This document shows, in pieces, positions 37,058 through 49,329 of a stretch of 64,000 nt of DNA (position 1 is its first letter; every line of letters starts with the position of its first letter). The notes under the pieces were generated by a model. It saw only the letters and a program-made list of their open reading frames with translations. It searched no databases and was not told the DNA's origin. The DNA is taken from positions 2,149,149 through 2,213,148 of the forward strand of contig CABFPE010000006.1 in the NCBI GenBank assembly GCA_900660155.1, given 5' to 3'. Source of the stretch: Hofstenia miamia. Lineage: Eukaryota; Xenacoelomorpha; Acoela; Hofsteniidae. The translations under genes were made by a program, and so were the position numbers.

Positions 37058-37559
37058 ATTAATGTACTAGAAGTCTTAGTATCACTGTTTTTCAATTATA
37101 CATTGTTGATAAATTTGCGGGAGTTTCACAAAATTTAACAATTGAAATTAGTTTTCAAACATTCTATTTAAGAAAAATAAACACTTTTGTTTTCTTAAGA
37201 TGGCAATTGCAATTTTGCATAGGCTATTTAATGACCTTAGATTTTTCAAAAACCCACTGGATTATTATACTGAGTCAATACTCTAAAAACCAACATTTCT
37301 ACAGATTTTTGTGGTTTTATTTACAGACTATTACTAGTTAGAGATAAAACAAATACTTTTAGCTTCATCATCAACATTTTTAACATAGCTTTTAAGTGGA
37401 GATATGATCCAAATATTTATTAATGATGGTGTTGTTGATACAAAGATTCCCAATCTGAATACTCAATTATAATTAATTGTTTCTATTACGATATAATCGG
37501 CTTTGTCCATATTTTGAAACCATTTTCTACTTTTCTACAAGTTTACTAAAAAAAATTGG

Positions 37560-37732
37560 AGGTTCTTGAATGTTGACAGATCTGTGAGTAAATGTGCTCC
37601 TCGGTTATGATGAATATTTATGATACAATTTATTCCCGTTCAGGAAGTACATGAAAATAATAACTTTTTCAAATTTAATACCTCATTCTCATACCTAGTG
37701 CTTAGGTACAGGTATTTCAAATCAAATCAAAT
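37560..37732. repeat. diverged repeat, left copy part 1
   Basis: The segment resembles 39995-40135 in order and wording (GTAAATGTGCT, GATGAATATT, TGAAAATA). Its continuation lies beyond the hAT MITE at 38451-38880, so the repeat predates the MITE insertion. Confidence 0.45.
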
Positions 37733-37740
37733 CAAATCAT

Positions 37741-38450
37741 TAAGCCTGCGTAATGCGTGATTTTGAAATCGATTCGATTTCGATTCGATTAGCACTTAAA
37801 TTGTCGATTCGATTATTGAAAGCTAAACTTGATTAAACATATATTTCTTATTTTTTCTTATGAACATAAGACTATGAAAAGTTTCAGGGTCGAGTGATTG
37901 TCTGACCATTGTAACATTATTACTTCCTAAAATCAGTATGGGTTGCTTAAAATAGAGCTATAAAGTATGGCTTACATATAACAAAATATAATATTTGGCT
38001 TTCAGCACAAAATGACGTTTTTTGCTAAGCATTTACTGACCCGTAAATAATTCGCTCAACAATGACATTAGAACATTTAGTTTGATTAAAAATATAGACA
38101 TTTGCTAATAAAATCTGTTCATTTTAACCTAATTTTGACCTAACAAAATATTTTAGACTTTTTGATCTTACAACCATACAAAATATTTGAAAATATCACA
38201 TGTTCTATATTTAATCAAATTTTGCAAATGACTTTAACCGAAAAAACTTTTTCACCTTTACGCTCTCCATTTTTTCATGATTGGTTTCTTCTAAACGACA
38301 ATGTGTTACTAGCGTAATTATTTTTTAAGACAATAGCAAAAAATAATAATCGATTGAATTTAGCCTATTGTGAATCGACAGTCAATTCGATTCGATTATT
38401 AACATCCGTATCGATTTTGATTCGATTAGTCGATGCATCGCCCAGCCTTA
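37741..38450. mobile_element. hAT MITE with perfect 8-bp target duplication
   Basis: The direct repeat CAAATCAT flanks the element at 37733-37740 and 38451-38458. The left end starts TAAGCCTGCGTAATGC, and the right end read inward starts TAAGGCTGGGCGATGC. Inside both ends runs of ATCGATTCGATT-like sequence form longer imperfect inverted repeats. An 8-base duplication is the hAT hallmark. There is no open frame of note, so the element is nonautonomous. The left target copy is the last unit of a short CAAAT-type repeat. Confidence 0.85.
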
Positions 38451-38880
38451 CAAATCATTTATTGCATTTAGTTATTTCTCAAAACAAATGCAATATTGTA
38501 AATATATATTAACCAACGATCAAATTTCAAATAATGGAGTAGAGAAAATGGATTACTAAATTTATTTGTACTTCATTTAACAACATAATCAACGTACAAA
38601 ATTAATTTGATCGCTTTTCACATTTTTTACTTCCAGTGTTCTCGAACTGTACATATACAAGCTAAACATTTTTATTTAATTCTGAGAATTTCAACTTGCA
38701 CAATCTTATGGTTTATTACATGAGCATGCGTTTCTACTTTCATATATTTTTTTTAAATTTGATACATTCAACAGTAAAACTCCTATGCTGCTATTTAATG
38801 ATTCAACCTTAACACTTGGTAAACAGTGATTTTCTTTTGGGGTGATAATTGCTGTATTTGATTATATTTTTTCCGCACAG
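38451..38880. repeat. diverged repeat, left copy part 2
   Basis: It parallels 40136-40300 (ACATGAGCA, GCATG, TTCAAC, AACACTTG, AAACAGTGATT, GGGGTGA in the same order). The two copies are clearly related but far diverged. Confidence 0.45.
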
Positions 38881-41800
38881 CTTAGCTTTTTAAGAAAAAC
38901 TAATTCAGGTAAAATAAAAATGCGAAAATTCGGAAACTATTAAAAATATTGAGAAATCACTTTTCAGTTTTAGTAGGCCATTTGTGGGTTTTTGAGTTCT
39001 GAAAACGGTGAAAATTCGGGTAAAATTGAAATTTTTGAAGAATAATATGTTGAAGCTCATTTAAATTGAATACGTATCTAGGTGCTAAATACGACAGTGC
39101 TATGGATCTGATTGGCTAAGACTTTTAAATTGACAACATGGCTCCTCGAGACAAATTTCTTGGAAACGACAAAAATGGAACATCTTTTATTTTGCAGTTT
39201 CATCTGAGTGGATTTCATACCTCGAAAATCCCAATGTATTTTTTAGTTTTTAACTTATCACAATGTCCACACAGTATATATGTCAAAATATGTAAGCATT
39301 ACTTTTTTTCAATTGTTTTCAAAATATTTTTAACATGGTCCCTATAACCCAAATTAGTAACACCTCCATACTTAGGGCACCTGAAATACCCAATCATGGC
39401 ATATTTAACTCCAAAAACTTCAATGTTATAGATTTCAATTTTTCTTAATTTTTTGTTTTTACATGTTGTTCTATTAGTTTGTCAAAATCCATATTTCCGC
39501 CTGACAAAATGAGTGGTGGCATGGCACCCCAAATACCTAGAAACAACACAATTAACCATTTTTCATTTAATTTGTTGCTTAGTGTTATTTGTGACTGTGA
39601 ATCACAATGGCTGTGTACAACAATGGCTAAAATTTGAATTAAATTTCAGGTATTTGTCTTCATTCTTATACTTGAGAAGTAAATGCAAATTAAAAAAAGT
39701 TTTTATTTTCGGATGGTTGAATTATAAGACGCTTTTTCTTGCTACAAATATTGCAATTATCAAACTACTGGTCACACATACACATAGGCCTATATGTTTC
39801 AATCAATGATTGTTTCGAGTTTGGAGTTAAGTAAGCTTCTGTTTGAAGAATTTTACATGTTAGAAGTATGTATGATTTACTCACTGTAATTGGTGCGCGG
39901 CTTGTATTCAATTCATGCAAACGCAATACAATAATTCATTAAACTTAATTTGTCGATTAATCAAATAGAGCATTTTAACCTGCAAATTCGGAATGAATTT
40001 TCGAAATCTGTGGACATGTCCATCGGTAAATGTGCTTCTCTGTTTTAGTGAGAATTTGTGATGAATATTATTACTGTGCCTGAAATATATGAAAATATTT
40101 ACTTTTTTCGATTGATATGAAGAATTTTTATTTCATCACATGAGCAATGCGCATGTTTTCACTTGTATTGAAGAACTCATGTAATATTCTAAAACTTGAT
40201 AATTCTATGGCAAAAAGTGTTTTAAAATTTAATAATTCAACAATAACACTTGTAAACAGTGATTTTTTGGGGTGAAAATGGTTGTTTTGATAGCCCTGAA
40301 TGTGATTGTGCTCTTATTTTTTGGTTCTCAAAATCCATATTAGAAATTTTCAAGATTTATAGTAAGAAACTACAAACAGAAATAGAAAAATTTAGATTGA
40401 GTTTTGGAAAATTATAAAAAAACTATTGTAAAATTTAAAAACTTAAAAGTGTAAATATTTTTCCATTTCACTGTTTTTAAATTTCATGCCATTCTCTGCA
40501 TTTGGAGTTAATTTGTGTACACTGTTGCATAACAGCTAAATGAATTTTTTGGAAAATTTGGTCCATCTTTGCAATAACTCAGACGCAGACCAGCCCAGTC
40601 CGCTCCTATCCATATAAATGTCTTTAGCGAATAAGTAATTGTTCTGGATGATGAAACTTTATCACGCCGAGCAAATTCCTAAGAATAAGCATAAGCATGG
40701 TGCTAATTTTGATCATGCTTAAACATAAATTATTATTTAATAACAGTTTACATTATGCAAGCCAACGTAATTGCCATAAGTATTGCATATTGATGCTCCA
40801 ATTTCGAGCGTTCATTGTTAGATTTCGAGACCTCGATCGGACGCTTAATACAATATACAATCAAATATCATATTTTAATCTTCTGATTCAACAAAGAAAT
40901 CTTGTTACTACCTTGGGCATTTTATTCCAAATAATCATAAAATAGATAATTGCAAAATGAGGGTTTAGTTTTCGCAAATCACTTGGTTACTTCTGTAATT
41001 ACCACATCTTAGGATTGAAAATGGATCCTCTTTGATTTCTTTATGCTTAAATAGCGAACGTATCAACACTAAGTTACGTTTAAATCTCGTTGAATTTCTC
41101 TGTTAATTGTTTGTAGGGAGATTCTAATTTCAATTAAAATCATTGAATTTTATGAGGTGGATTTTTCACATGTATTTGGTATGTCAGCTTTAATAACTGC
41201 ACAAATTTCGCACTTACATAAAGCGTCTAATTCTTTGTTCGTAAATTACTTACTTGGCAATTGATACTATACTAAATCGAAAGACATGTTTATATTGCTG
41301 ATGTGTCCTATTGTAGTAACTGTTAATTAACTTTAGATGTGCATCTTTTGTCGCTTAATGCGTGAGATAATTATTTACGCTTGATTTCAAAGGGAGCATT
41401 TTACTAATATCTTTCATTACATTCGTGTTTCGTTTTGATTGATGCTTCCAACCAGGAAATTTATAAGTCTATTTGATAAATATTTATCAATAGATTCAAT
41501 ATTTCAGCAAGTTATTTCTTGAATAGATATGCAATATCATATATACTTATTTTTTTCATTTATTATAGCATTAGTAAGATGGCAACCGGAAGCTAAAACC
41601 CGAGATTTCTAAGCATTGTTAGCAACCGTATCTTAAACAGAAAACAAGAATTTTTTTCAGTTGATCTGAATAAAGCTAAAAGAAATATGAATGAGATTTG
41701 TGTTAGCAAACGAAAAGTAAAAACAAATAAATACGTATACAGAACAAAGTTGGATCCCGAATTAGATCAAATCTTGAGGATCATGAAATGGCAGTCTGTG

Positions 41801-42983
41801 AAGTTATTATTACATAATCAAGCTTATTATTAAGCTTTTAAAGTGATGAAGAAACTTGCAGACAACGTGAAAAGTTTGTTTGTGGTGTAGTCATGTTAAT
41901 ATTTTTCACTCTATCATAAGTATTATCAAATTGAAACTAAAAGGAAACTAATTCAGACACATGAAATGCCTCTTCAAGTTTACGCTTGAATGAATTAGTT
42001 AGTTTTTATTAGTTAGACTCAATGTTCAGATTATTTCAAATTTTAAAAGTCATTTTGAAGATGATTCTTGGTTCCTTAATGTAAATCTGGCATTATTAAT
42101 TGACCTAAGTACTTTATTCTATATTAGTTATCCGCACTCTCACTCTAATTAATTTGTTTGAAAAATTATACATAATATTACATTTTAGTTTTAAAATTTG
42201 TTTTAAATATTTTGTTGATCAACATTACTAGTCAATGAATCGTCTTTGCAAACCATTAACAACATGCTTGCATATTTCTGGATTCATTTACATGTAGCTT
42301 CGCCTTAGATTAAATTATATAATTCAGAGATTGCCTTAGGCTAGTTTTAAAATGCTGGCTCTGACGATTCATGTTTTTTATAGATCTGTGATAAATTTGT
42401 TACAATGCGTGTAGACAATGCTATAATGTGGAATAACCAACTAGTTCGTCCGGCTAAAATGAACAAGTAAGCATTACTCTCTCTCTTTCAAAAAAGTTTT
42501 TTTACTATAGTCAAAAGATTAATCGTTTGGAACCGCCTTAAGTCTATGAAAAATTATTTCATTTGATTACTTTTCGAATAGTACCAATGTCATCATATTT
42601 TTTTAAATTCAAAATAAACAAAAAGCTGTGTTTCATTAATACTTGCTAGAATGCTTGTTTGATACCCCCAGACCTCAACCATAAGTAAGGCGTATACATT
42701 TGGCACGTGACTTAATGTGAAAACAGCATTGATTCCAGAATAGATTAAGTGACCGACAATTCGTCTTTTTATTTGAAAGACGTAATTCTGGGATGATTTA
42801 GACCATCGATTTTTCTTCTGAATGTATTACAAGTTTTAAATTAGTTAATTGATTTAATCAAACGAGATGCTGATCCTTTTCCAATTTGAAACCATTTGTT
42901 TTGATAGGCAATTAGTGAGCAGAATCGTGAAATCTTTTTACTTCCATGTTACTGGTATAATTACCAATTCATTCTTTTGAAAG
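38881..42983. other. gene-poor stretch
   Basis: The right copy of the diverged repeat lies at 39990-40300. A block of mixed composition at about 41020-41460 with TTAATTAAC and TTGATTGATGC cores may be regulatory. Open frames at 39138-39347, 39513-39809 and 40697-40945 show no domain or splice support. Confidence 0.4.
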
Positions 42984-43135
42984 TTAATGGCGACCCTTTA
43001 ATGCCTGTGGACGATGTGACAAGCTCTTCACCCATAATGCACCGCACAGGCTCCGCTGCGTCCAGACAGATGGCGTCCTTCGTAGACTTCCAGTCTGAGA
43101 TTGAACACCCACTTATTGAGCCAAAAAATTTTTAG
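42984..43135 (+). CDS. candidate terminal exon, unknown protein
   Basis: A pyrimidine-rich tract and AAAG acceptor (42981-42983) open a frame that runs to TAG at 43133-43135. It encodes about 49 residues, including DPLMPVDDVTSSSPIM, HRTGSAASRQMASFVDFQ and EIEHPLIEPKNF. Base composition is near 50% GC at 43000-43120, against about 30% around it, as expected for a constrained exon. The product is rich in Ser and acidic residues and looks like the C-terminal tail of a larger protein. I do not recognise it and found no upstream exon. Translating from ATG 43001 alone gives 44 residues. Confidence 0.4.
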
Positions 43136-44100
43136 CATTTATCTCGACTAATGTCGCACACTTTTCTTCATTATGATGTTTTCTTTCTTTATTGTCTCTT
43201 TATAATAATATATTTGGGAGCACAATGAGTGATTATGAAATGAAACGATTTAAGTAAAATTCCAATCCTTAGAATATTATGCGGGATCTGTTAGATGAAA
43301 TGTTAACCATACCATTTTTAACACTTGAAGAGTTAACTCAAGATTACAAAATGACACTACATACTATATATGATCTCTATATACACATGTATTCCGAAAC
43401 ACGCCCTAGTATTACCTTAAATTAAAAAATTTTAGGGAAGGGATTTTACTTAAAACCTCATGAAATCTATTTTTAGCATAGAGTTGAAACCTAAACTCAT
43501 AAACTTTCAATAGTACTCACATATTACGACAAATGCTTAATCAGAACACCACATTCATTCTTTGTATACTCAATGGGACTAATAATTTTGTGCGTTAATC
43601 GCCAATTAGCATAAAATATTTTAAAATTGGGGTCATCATATTGGATATTTTGCGTTACGAAAATGTTCATTCAATAGAAGGTAACTTTTCTTAAAATAGT
43701 TTAGCATCGGAAACATAATAGCATTTTTCAAACATTTCATACAATAGGTAATACAAGCAATAATTTTGTTATAAATTTCAAAATTAACTATTGCAGATTT
43801 GTTTATAATAAACCAATTTATTGCTTAGCATCTTAGATCACTTTAGATCGCACTCTAAGCCACTTTTCTGCATGAATTTTTATACAACATCTGAAAAAAG
43901 TGGCTGATTAATATTTTAATAACCGTGATTTTTTCAAGTTTCTTAGGAGCCTAATAATAAATTTTTTAATGATGTATTGGATGTAGCAGCATCCGATTCA
44001 TATTCTTTCTGGCTTCACTTTCAATCACAATACTATAGCAAATTGTAAAAATGCAAATATGATCATCACTAAAAGGAAAACTTGTCTGTAGTCCAAGTTA
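43136..44100. other. gene-poor AT-rich stretch
   Basis: No supported feature. Confidence 0.5.
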
Positions 44101-44103
44101 ATG

Positions 44104-44164
<61 letters not shown>

Positions 44165-45047
44165 TTACTTCTCACAGCTTCATGCTGGTATCCCTCTCAG
44201 CTCGGGGAACTCACCAGTTCCCAGGGAGTCTGAGAGCTTTCCTCAGGACTCTAGCTGTTCTTAACAATGCTGCCTTCTGTGCTACCGCTCCTCCCCACTT
44301 TGGTACTCCTAACTCCTCCAAGTGTTTCTTATGCTTCTTACTTACTGCTCCTAGTGCGCCTACTACTACCGGGACTACTTCAACTTTCTTTAACTTCCAC
44401 AGCCTTTCTATTTCCTCTGCTAACTCTCTATACTTGTTTATTTTCTCTTTCTCCTTGCTTTCTACATTCCTGTCCTTTGCTAATGCTATGTCTATCACTG
44501 TTCCCAATATTTTCTCTTTGTCTACCACTACTATGTCTGGCCTCCGTGCTTCTATCACTTTGCTCGTCTGTATGTTGAAGCCCCACAGTATCTTAACCTT
44601 CTCATTTTCTATGACACCCTGTGGCTTGTGCTCATACCACTTGTCTCCGGCTTCTAACCCATGCTGCCTGCTCAAACTCCAGTGTACCATTCTTCCCACC
44701 TTGTCATGCCTGAACTTATACTCATTCTGTGCCAACTTCTCACACCCTGCTATCAGATGATCTACTGTCGCCGCCTCTTTCTTACATAGCCTACAATTAT
44801 CACTTACTTCTACTCTTCTGTCTATATGCTTCTTTACCCAGTTTGTTCTTATTGCTTGCTCCTGTGCTGCCATTATCAGTGCTTCTGTTTCTCTTTTTAG
44901 TCCTGCCTTCTTTAACCACTTGTTGCTTTCTTCTCTGTCACATTTTTCTGTGTTCCTCCAGTATTCTCCATGCATTGTCTTCTGCCTATACCTTGTTTGT
45001 CTCTCTAATTCCATCCTACTCTGGTATGCTGTCTTTCTTTCTAGCAT
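44101..45047 (-). mobile_element. LINE C-terminus with restriction-like endonuclease
   Basis: A clean 278-residue frame (44211-45047) encodes the last part of a site-specific-type LINE (R2/R4/NeSL group, perhaps R4/Dong). A CCHC zinc knuckle has Cys85, Cys88, His97 and Cys102. It is followed by 'WYEHKPQGVIENEKVKILW' and the restriction-like endonuclease core: RRPD at 168-171 and the second Asp at 186 in VIDIA. 'KVEVVPVVVGALGAVSK' and an ALLRTARVLRKAL end complete the usual layout. The reverse transcriptase is missing, so the copy is 5'-truncated at about 45050. About 50 bases after the stop the element runs into an (AAT)n array of about 60 bases. Dong-type elements are known to sit in TAA repeats. 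The lack of breaks suggests a young insertion. Confidence 0.8.
44104..44163. repeat. (ATT)n array at the LINE 3' end
   Basis: About 20 ATT units. On the LINE strand this reads (AAT)n and is either the tail or the microsatellite target. Confidence 0.95.
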
Positions 45048-45508
45048 TCATATTGCAAATATATATAAATACCTATGTAAATATAATGTGATAAACATTG
45101 TATTAAACATATATAAACTTTTTATGTTGAATTCCTAACATATGACTGTCTAATAAGTTAAAATATATATGTGCTCAAAAGAGTACATTGACGGTGTGTT
45201 ATGCAAAATATTATATAAGACAAATCTACAAATCTTGTGATATTATTTTATGCTTAACTTATCTGAAACACTTATAAAGGGTGCATTAAATTCAAAAACC
45301 AAGAGGACTTAAAATTTCAACACCTACTTTTGAAACAATGAAAAGGAAAGCAATCCAGCCTCTTCCTATTGATGAAACTTGTTATGATAAATTTGACCAC
45401 TGGCCACAACATATCACTGGAAAGCAATATTAATGCTATAATCATGGTTTCTCGTGACAAATCTATTTCAAATTCAGCAAATGTGATGTTTTTCTTTGTA
45501 AGAAATTA
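45048..45508. other. no gene seen
   Basis: AT-rich flank between the truncated LINE and the Tc1/mariner element. Confidence 0.5.
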
Positions 45509-45510
45509 TA

Positions 45511-46155
45511 TCTTGGGTCAAAAAAAGTGGCCGCATTACAGGTTTTGCTTTTAGCACTTTCTGGGCGAAACGAAAATAATCGTTTGTAATATTTTAATTC
45601 GAGCTTACTTTACTGAGGTGTGAACGTGTTTGTTCACTAACACCTGTCTAGCTACAAGCGTATTATTTGAGGTTAACATGAGTTGTCAAGATCTCAGAAG
45701 TAGACACGAAAGTCTTTACTACACAGGTACCAAAAATAAAAATGATTTATTCAAGATTTGTAACATGCCTATCAGGACATTTAGGTGGTACTACAGCATT
45801 CTCAAGATGGGTGGAACACTAGAGAAAAAACCAGGAAGTGACCGACCCAAGAAATTGACTGGTCAGGATCGACAGAAATTGTCCGGAATTGCATTTATGA
45901 ATCCGACTTTTTCTGGACGTAATGTCCATCAAAAGACGAGATCCTATTTTGGAATTGCAACATGTTATAACAAAGGCGATTCGAGGCAATTTGATGAACG
46001 CGATTTCTAGCAAAGGGAAGCTTTTGGAGAAACTTTTTTTTAGTTTTCAGAAGATGAAAGTATAGGCTTTCACCTCATATTATTTTTTTAGTGTTATATT
46101 TGGCAAATATTTGTAAACGATTGATTTTATCTCGGCCACTTTTTTTGACCCAAGT
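45511..46155 (+). mobile_element. Tc1/mariner element, internally deleted
   Basis: Inverted ends share CTTGGGTCAAAAAAAGTGG. The left end starts at 45511, and the right end finishes at 46155. TA target duplications lie at 45509-45510 and 46156-46157. The 645-base body is about half the usual length and keeps only the start and the very end of a transposase, so most of the catalytic domain has been deleted. It could have been mobilised only by a full-length relative. Confidence 0.85.
45678..46010 (+). pseudogene. Tc1-like transposase N-terminus
   Basis: From ATG 45678 the product starts MSCQDLRSRHESLYYTGT. It continues with 'ICNMPIRTFRWYYSILKMGG', KKPGSDRPKKLTGQDRQKL and SGRNVHQKTRSYFGI. This is the paired-like helix-turn-helix DNA-binding region of Tc1/mariner transposases, with the GRP-like hinge read as SDRPKK. 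The frame stops at 46010 without any DDE residue. A few codons of the former C-terminus follow before the right terminal repeat. Confidence 0.7.
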
Positions 46156-46157
46156 TA

Positions 46158-46398
46158 TATAATAAGTCAGATTGGATTGGGTTAATTTTTCTAAGAGATG
46201 GGTTGGATTTGGTAGTTGATAAATTTTAGGTTATTGACATTGGAGAAATGTTCACATTAATGATCTTCCGTAATGACTTTTATTTGTTTACAATTATAAG
46301 GCTAAACAAAATTTGGTGTATCTTCAAGCATTCTTAGTAAATTAAATGATTGGTTAATTAATTTAGAAAAAATTCTAAAAAATTGATGTGATCGGGTA

Positions 46399-46440
<42 letters not shown>

Positions 46441-48634
46441 CAGCAGAAGCAAAAGCTCATTATGTACTCTTTTGGAATTCGGGTGTATAAAAAGGCAATG
46501 AGAATATTCCTGTGTACCATTGGTAGCCTAATCGCTGTATCAGCATAAATTGAAACTTTTACTCTTTAATTACCCTGAATTATGTAGTAAGCTATCGGTA
46601 TCACATACAGACCGACCGAAGTGACCATTTTTGCGGTTGTCTACATAGCTTATGCATATTTATGACAGAAATAATACAAAGAAACAAAATCGTTAAAAGC
46701 CTACCATAGCTCTTTAGTAAAAATGCATTATAATGAAAAATGTATATTGGACCATTAAATGATTTAAGAAAAAAGTGTTTCTATGCTTACATATGAATAG
46801 ATGTTAGCAAAGTTTGCTTAGATGTTTCTATATTCTCGTAGATTTTTTGCAAAATAATTAGGGACAAGATTGTTTGTATAAGTGGGTTTACATTTGAAAT
46901 CAAAACTTAAAATATGAACTAGTAAGTATGAATAAATATCATATATTAAAGACCATTTTTTCTAAAACAAACTACTTGAAAATTCGATTTGAAAAAAAAA
47001 CGTTTGTTATAGAGTTTTCATTGTATTATTTCCTCAAGAGCAGCCAAATTATATTTGAAAAAAATGTTGAACTCTAATTTTCCAGTATTTTGCTTTCATT
47101 CTCAATATAGCCATTGGTATGCCTATTTATTAAGAATATAGGAAGTTTTTTTAAAAAATTATACCCCTATGATTTATTAGTTTGGGTGAAAATCACTTTA
47201 GTACTAGGACATTCAAACTTTCAAATATGTTAAAGACAAATTTCAATGCTTCCTTTGTCTCAAACTGAACAGGAATTTTTTTAAAGTTTTAGTGGTTTCT
47301 CAAAAAACTATTAACACTTATTCCTAGAGAACTAATAAATATAACTAATCTCTGAACGCAGCGTGAGTTAGAAGAGTGTCTTCTCTATTTTCACTCCTAA
47401 TCAACATGTAGTCACTTGAACAGAACTTGGGTGACCTATTAGCAGAACATAAAATAGTTGAGGTTAGTTATTGTTACAATAGGCTTTATGCCACCTCATT
47501 ATTTGAACATTAGGTCTAGAGAGTATTTAAATCTTTTTTAGATAAACTAAATTTTGAAAGAAAAATTAGTTAATATTTTCAAGTGGTTCAGACCAACATT
47601 AAGCACTTTCACCCATAGATCATAGATGTGTACATGCCTCACGATTTCCAAATTTTCTAATAGGCTTGAACAATATTCTTCGAAAATGTAGAAAACACTG
47701 TTTGCCCCTTTAAGAGGACAGCAGGCTGTTTTAAGGTTAAGATCATCGAATAGAATTTAGACGAAATTTTGAAACTCGAGTATTAAAAGAAAAATTCTAA
47801 CCGTAAATGGCAACTAAATTTGGTAATTGAAGAGGATGTATGAAACAGACTAAATAAATTGTTATTCTGGTATGTACCTTTATATTGTGAAAAAATTTCT
47901 ATTAATGAATATATGCTTTGAGTGTTTAGAACCTAAAATTTTGAAACTCTTTCGGAATATATGGCACTAACGTCCAACGTAACAAAAACAATAATTTTAA
48001 ATGACCTGCTTCGAATTTTAAAATACATTTAGAATATTGAACAAATATGTAACCATGGGACATGATTACACTGTTTTTCCAATTGAAAGTATTCGCAAGC
48101 TCTACATCAAAAATAGATTTTTAAAACACACCTTCTTAGTATAATGACAATCAAGTTATGAATATTTTTCACTAGCTTATCTGGCCACATGATCTCCTGG
48201 CGCATCCTTAAGAAAAGCAGTTTACTATAATTTGTATTTGAGTTTTAATATTTGAATTGTACTTTATAATAAGTTAATGTACATTATTGCTTTCATATCT
48301 ATTGATAATATGTACAACGTCAATAACACTGCATAGATATCAAGCAAAAATATTAAATTTCTCAGTCAATATATAAATAATGTTTTATATTTTCAAAATT
48401 TTGTTGCTAAATCAAACCATTCTTTTTAAATATCTTAGCAGCTCCACTTTTTCAAATTTGTTAATCAGCAAGAATACTTTCAGAATTTGTACAGTATATA
48501 AACAATTGTTAACAAGAATACCCACCATATTGAAAAACAGTTAAAAATTTTTCACAACCATTTTTTAGTTGCAAAAACACTATTTTCTAATTTGTTTTAT
48601 TTATTATAATCAATTGATTTGCTGTTTTATTAAT
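46158..48634. other. gene-poor AT-rich stretch
   Basis: A (TA)n run lies at 46403-46436. No exon or transposon is supported. Confidence 0.5.
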
Positions 48635-48730
48635 CTTTAAAATGAGTGTTTTCCAATGTCTTGCCGTTAAAAATTGTTATGATTAATAGTATAAAGGTTT
48701 GTATTTCCATTGGAAAACACTCATTTTAAA

Positions 48731-48731
<1 letters not shown>
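48635..48731. repeat. perfect 24-bp inverted repeat
   Basis: Bases 48635-48658 and 48708-48731 are exact reverse complements around a 49-base loop. A (TA)n array follows immediately (48732-48765). It may be a tiny MITE inserted at a TA site or a structured RNA. There is no coding frame inside. Confidence 0.85.

Positions 48732-48765
<34 letters not shown>
48732..48765. repeat. (TA)n microsatellite
   Basis: About 17 TA units adjoin the inverted repeat. Confidence 0.95.
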
Positions 48766-48767
<2 letters not shown>

Positions 48768-48821
48768 AATGTATATACAATAATACTATTAAGAATAATT
48801 AGTATAATATCAAGTTCTTAG

Positions 48822-49329
48822 TGTGAAGATCGTTTTAATGGAACAGAAATAGGCGGAATGCGCTATGAATTCATTGCCTGCAACTACATTGCTCTTTTCA
48901 ATCACAGTGGTTATGTTGGATTAAACTTTACCGTGATATTTAATGAAACCAGTTCAAATAATGGATGCATCAGCATAAAAGCGCTTGCTAATGCATTTCA
49001 ATTTGAAAGCAAAAATGAATATAAAATTGTTTGTTCTTTTTGTGATTGCCCATCAGCTGCAACAATTGAATCTACTACAAAATTTGAAAGGACTGTAGCG
49101 CTTGAAACGACGAAAAGAGTTGGAGTGACCGCCATAATTGAAGCAACTGCAACAATTGGAGCGACTAAAACAGCTGAGGAGACTACAAAAGTTAAGCCGA
49201 CTGCAGGAGTTGAAATGACTAAAACAGTTGAAGCAACTACAGTAATTGAAGCTAATACGATATTTGAAGTAACTCCACCAGTTGAAACAAATGAAATTAA
49301 TGAAACTGTTGAGATCACTACAGCAAATA
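48822..49329 (+). CDS. exon of a threonine-rich extracellular protein
   Basis: An acceptor (TTCTTAG, ending 48821) opens a frame starting CEDRFNGTEIGG that runs 169 codons to a strong GTAAGT donor at 49330. The first 75 or so residues look extracellular. They include several cysteines (C1, later NGCIS and CSFCDC) and N-glycosylation sites (NGT, NHS, NFT, NET). The remaining 90 or so residues are an imperfect repeat of about 6 residues built on TxxVEAT/TIEAT, a Thr/Glu-rich, mucin-like stalk. The exon begins in phase 0 and ends in phase 1. No signal-peptide exon was found upstream, so the gene is incomplete here. The minus strand is also open over the repeat, as expected for simple codon repeats. 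I do not recognise the family. Confidence 0.45.

Noticed and set aside
44082-45138. Plus-strand frames over the LINE at 44.1-45.0 kb
   Set aside because: They are antisense shadows of the minus-strand LINE protein, which carries the zinc knuckle and nuclease motifs.
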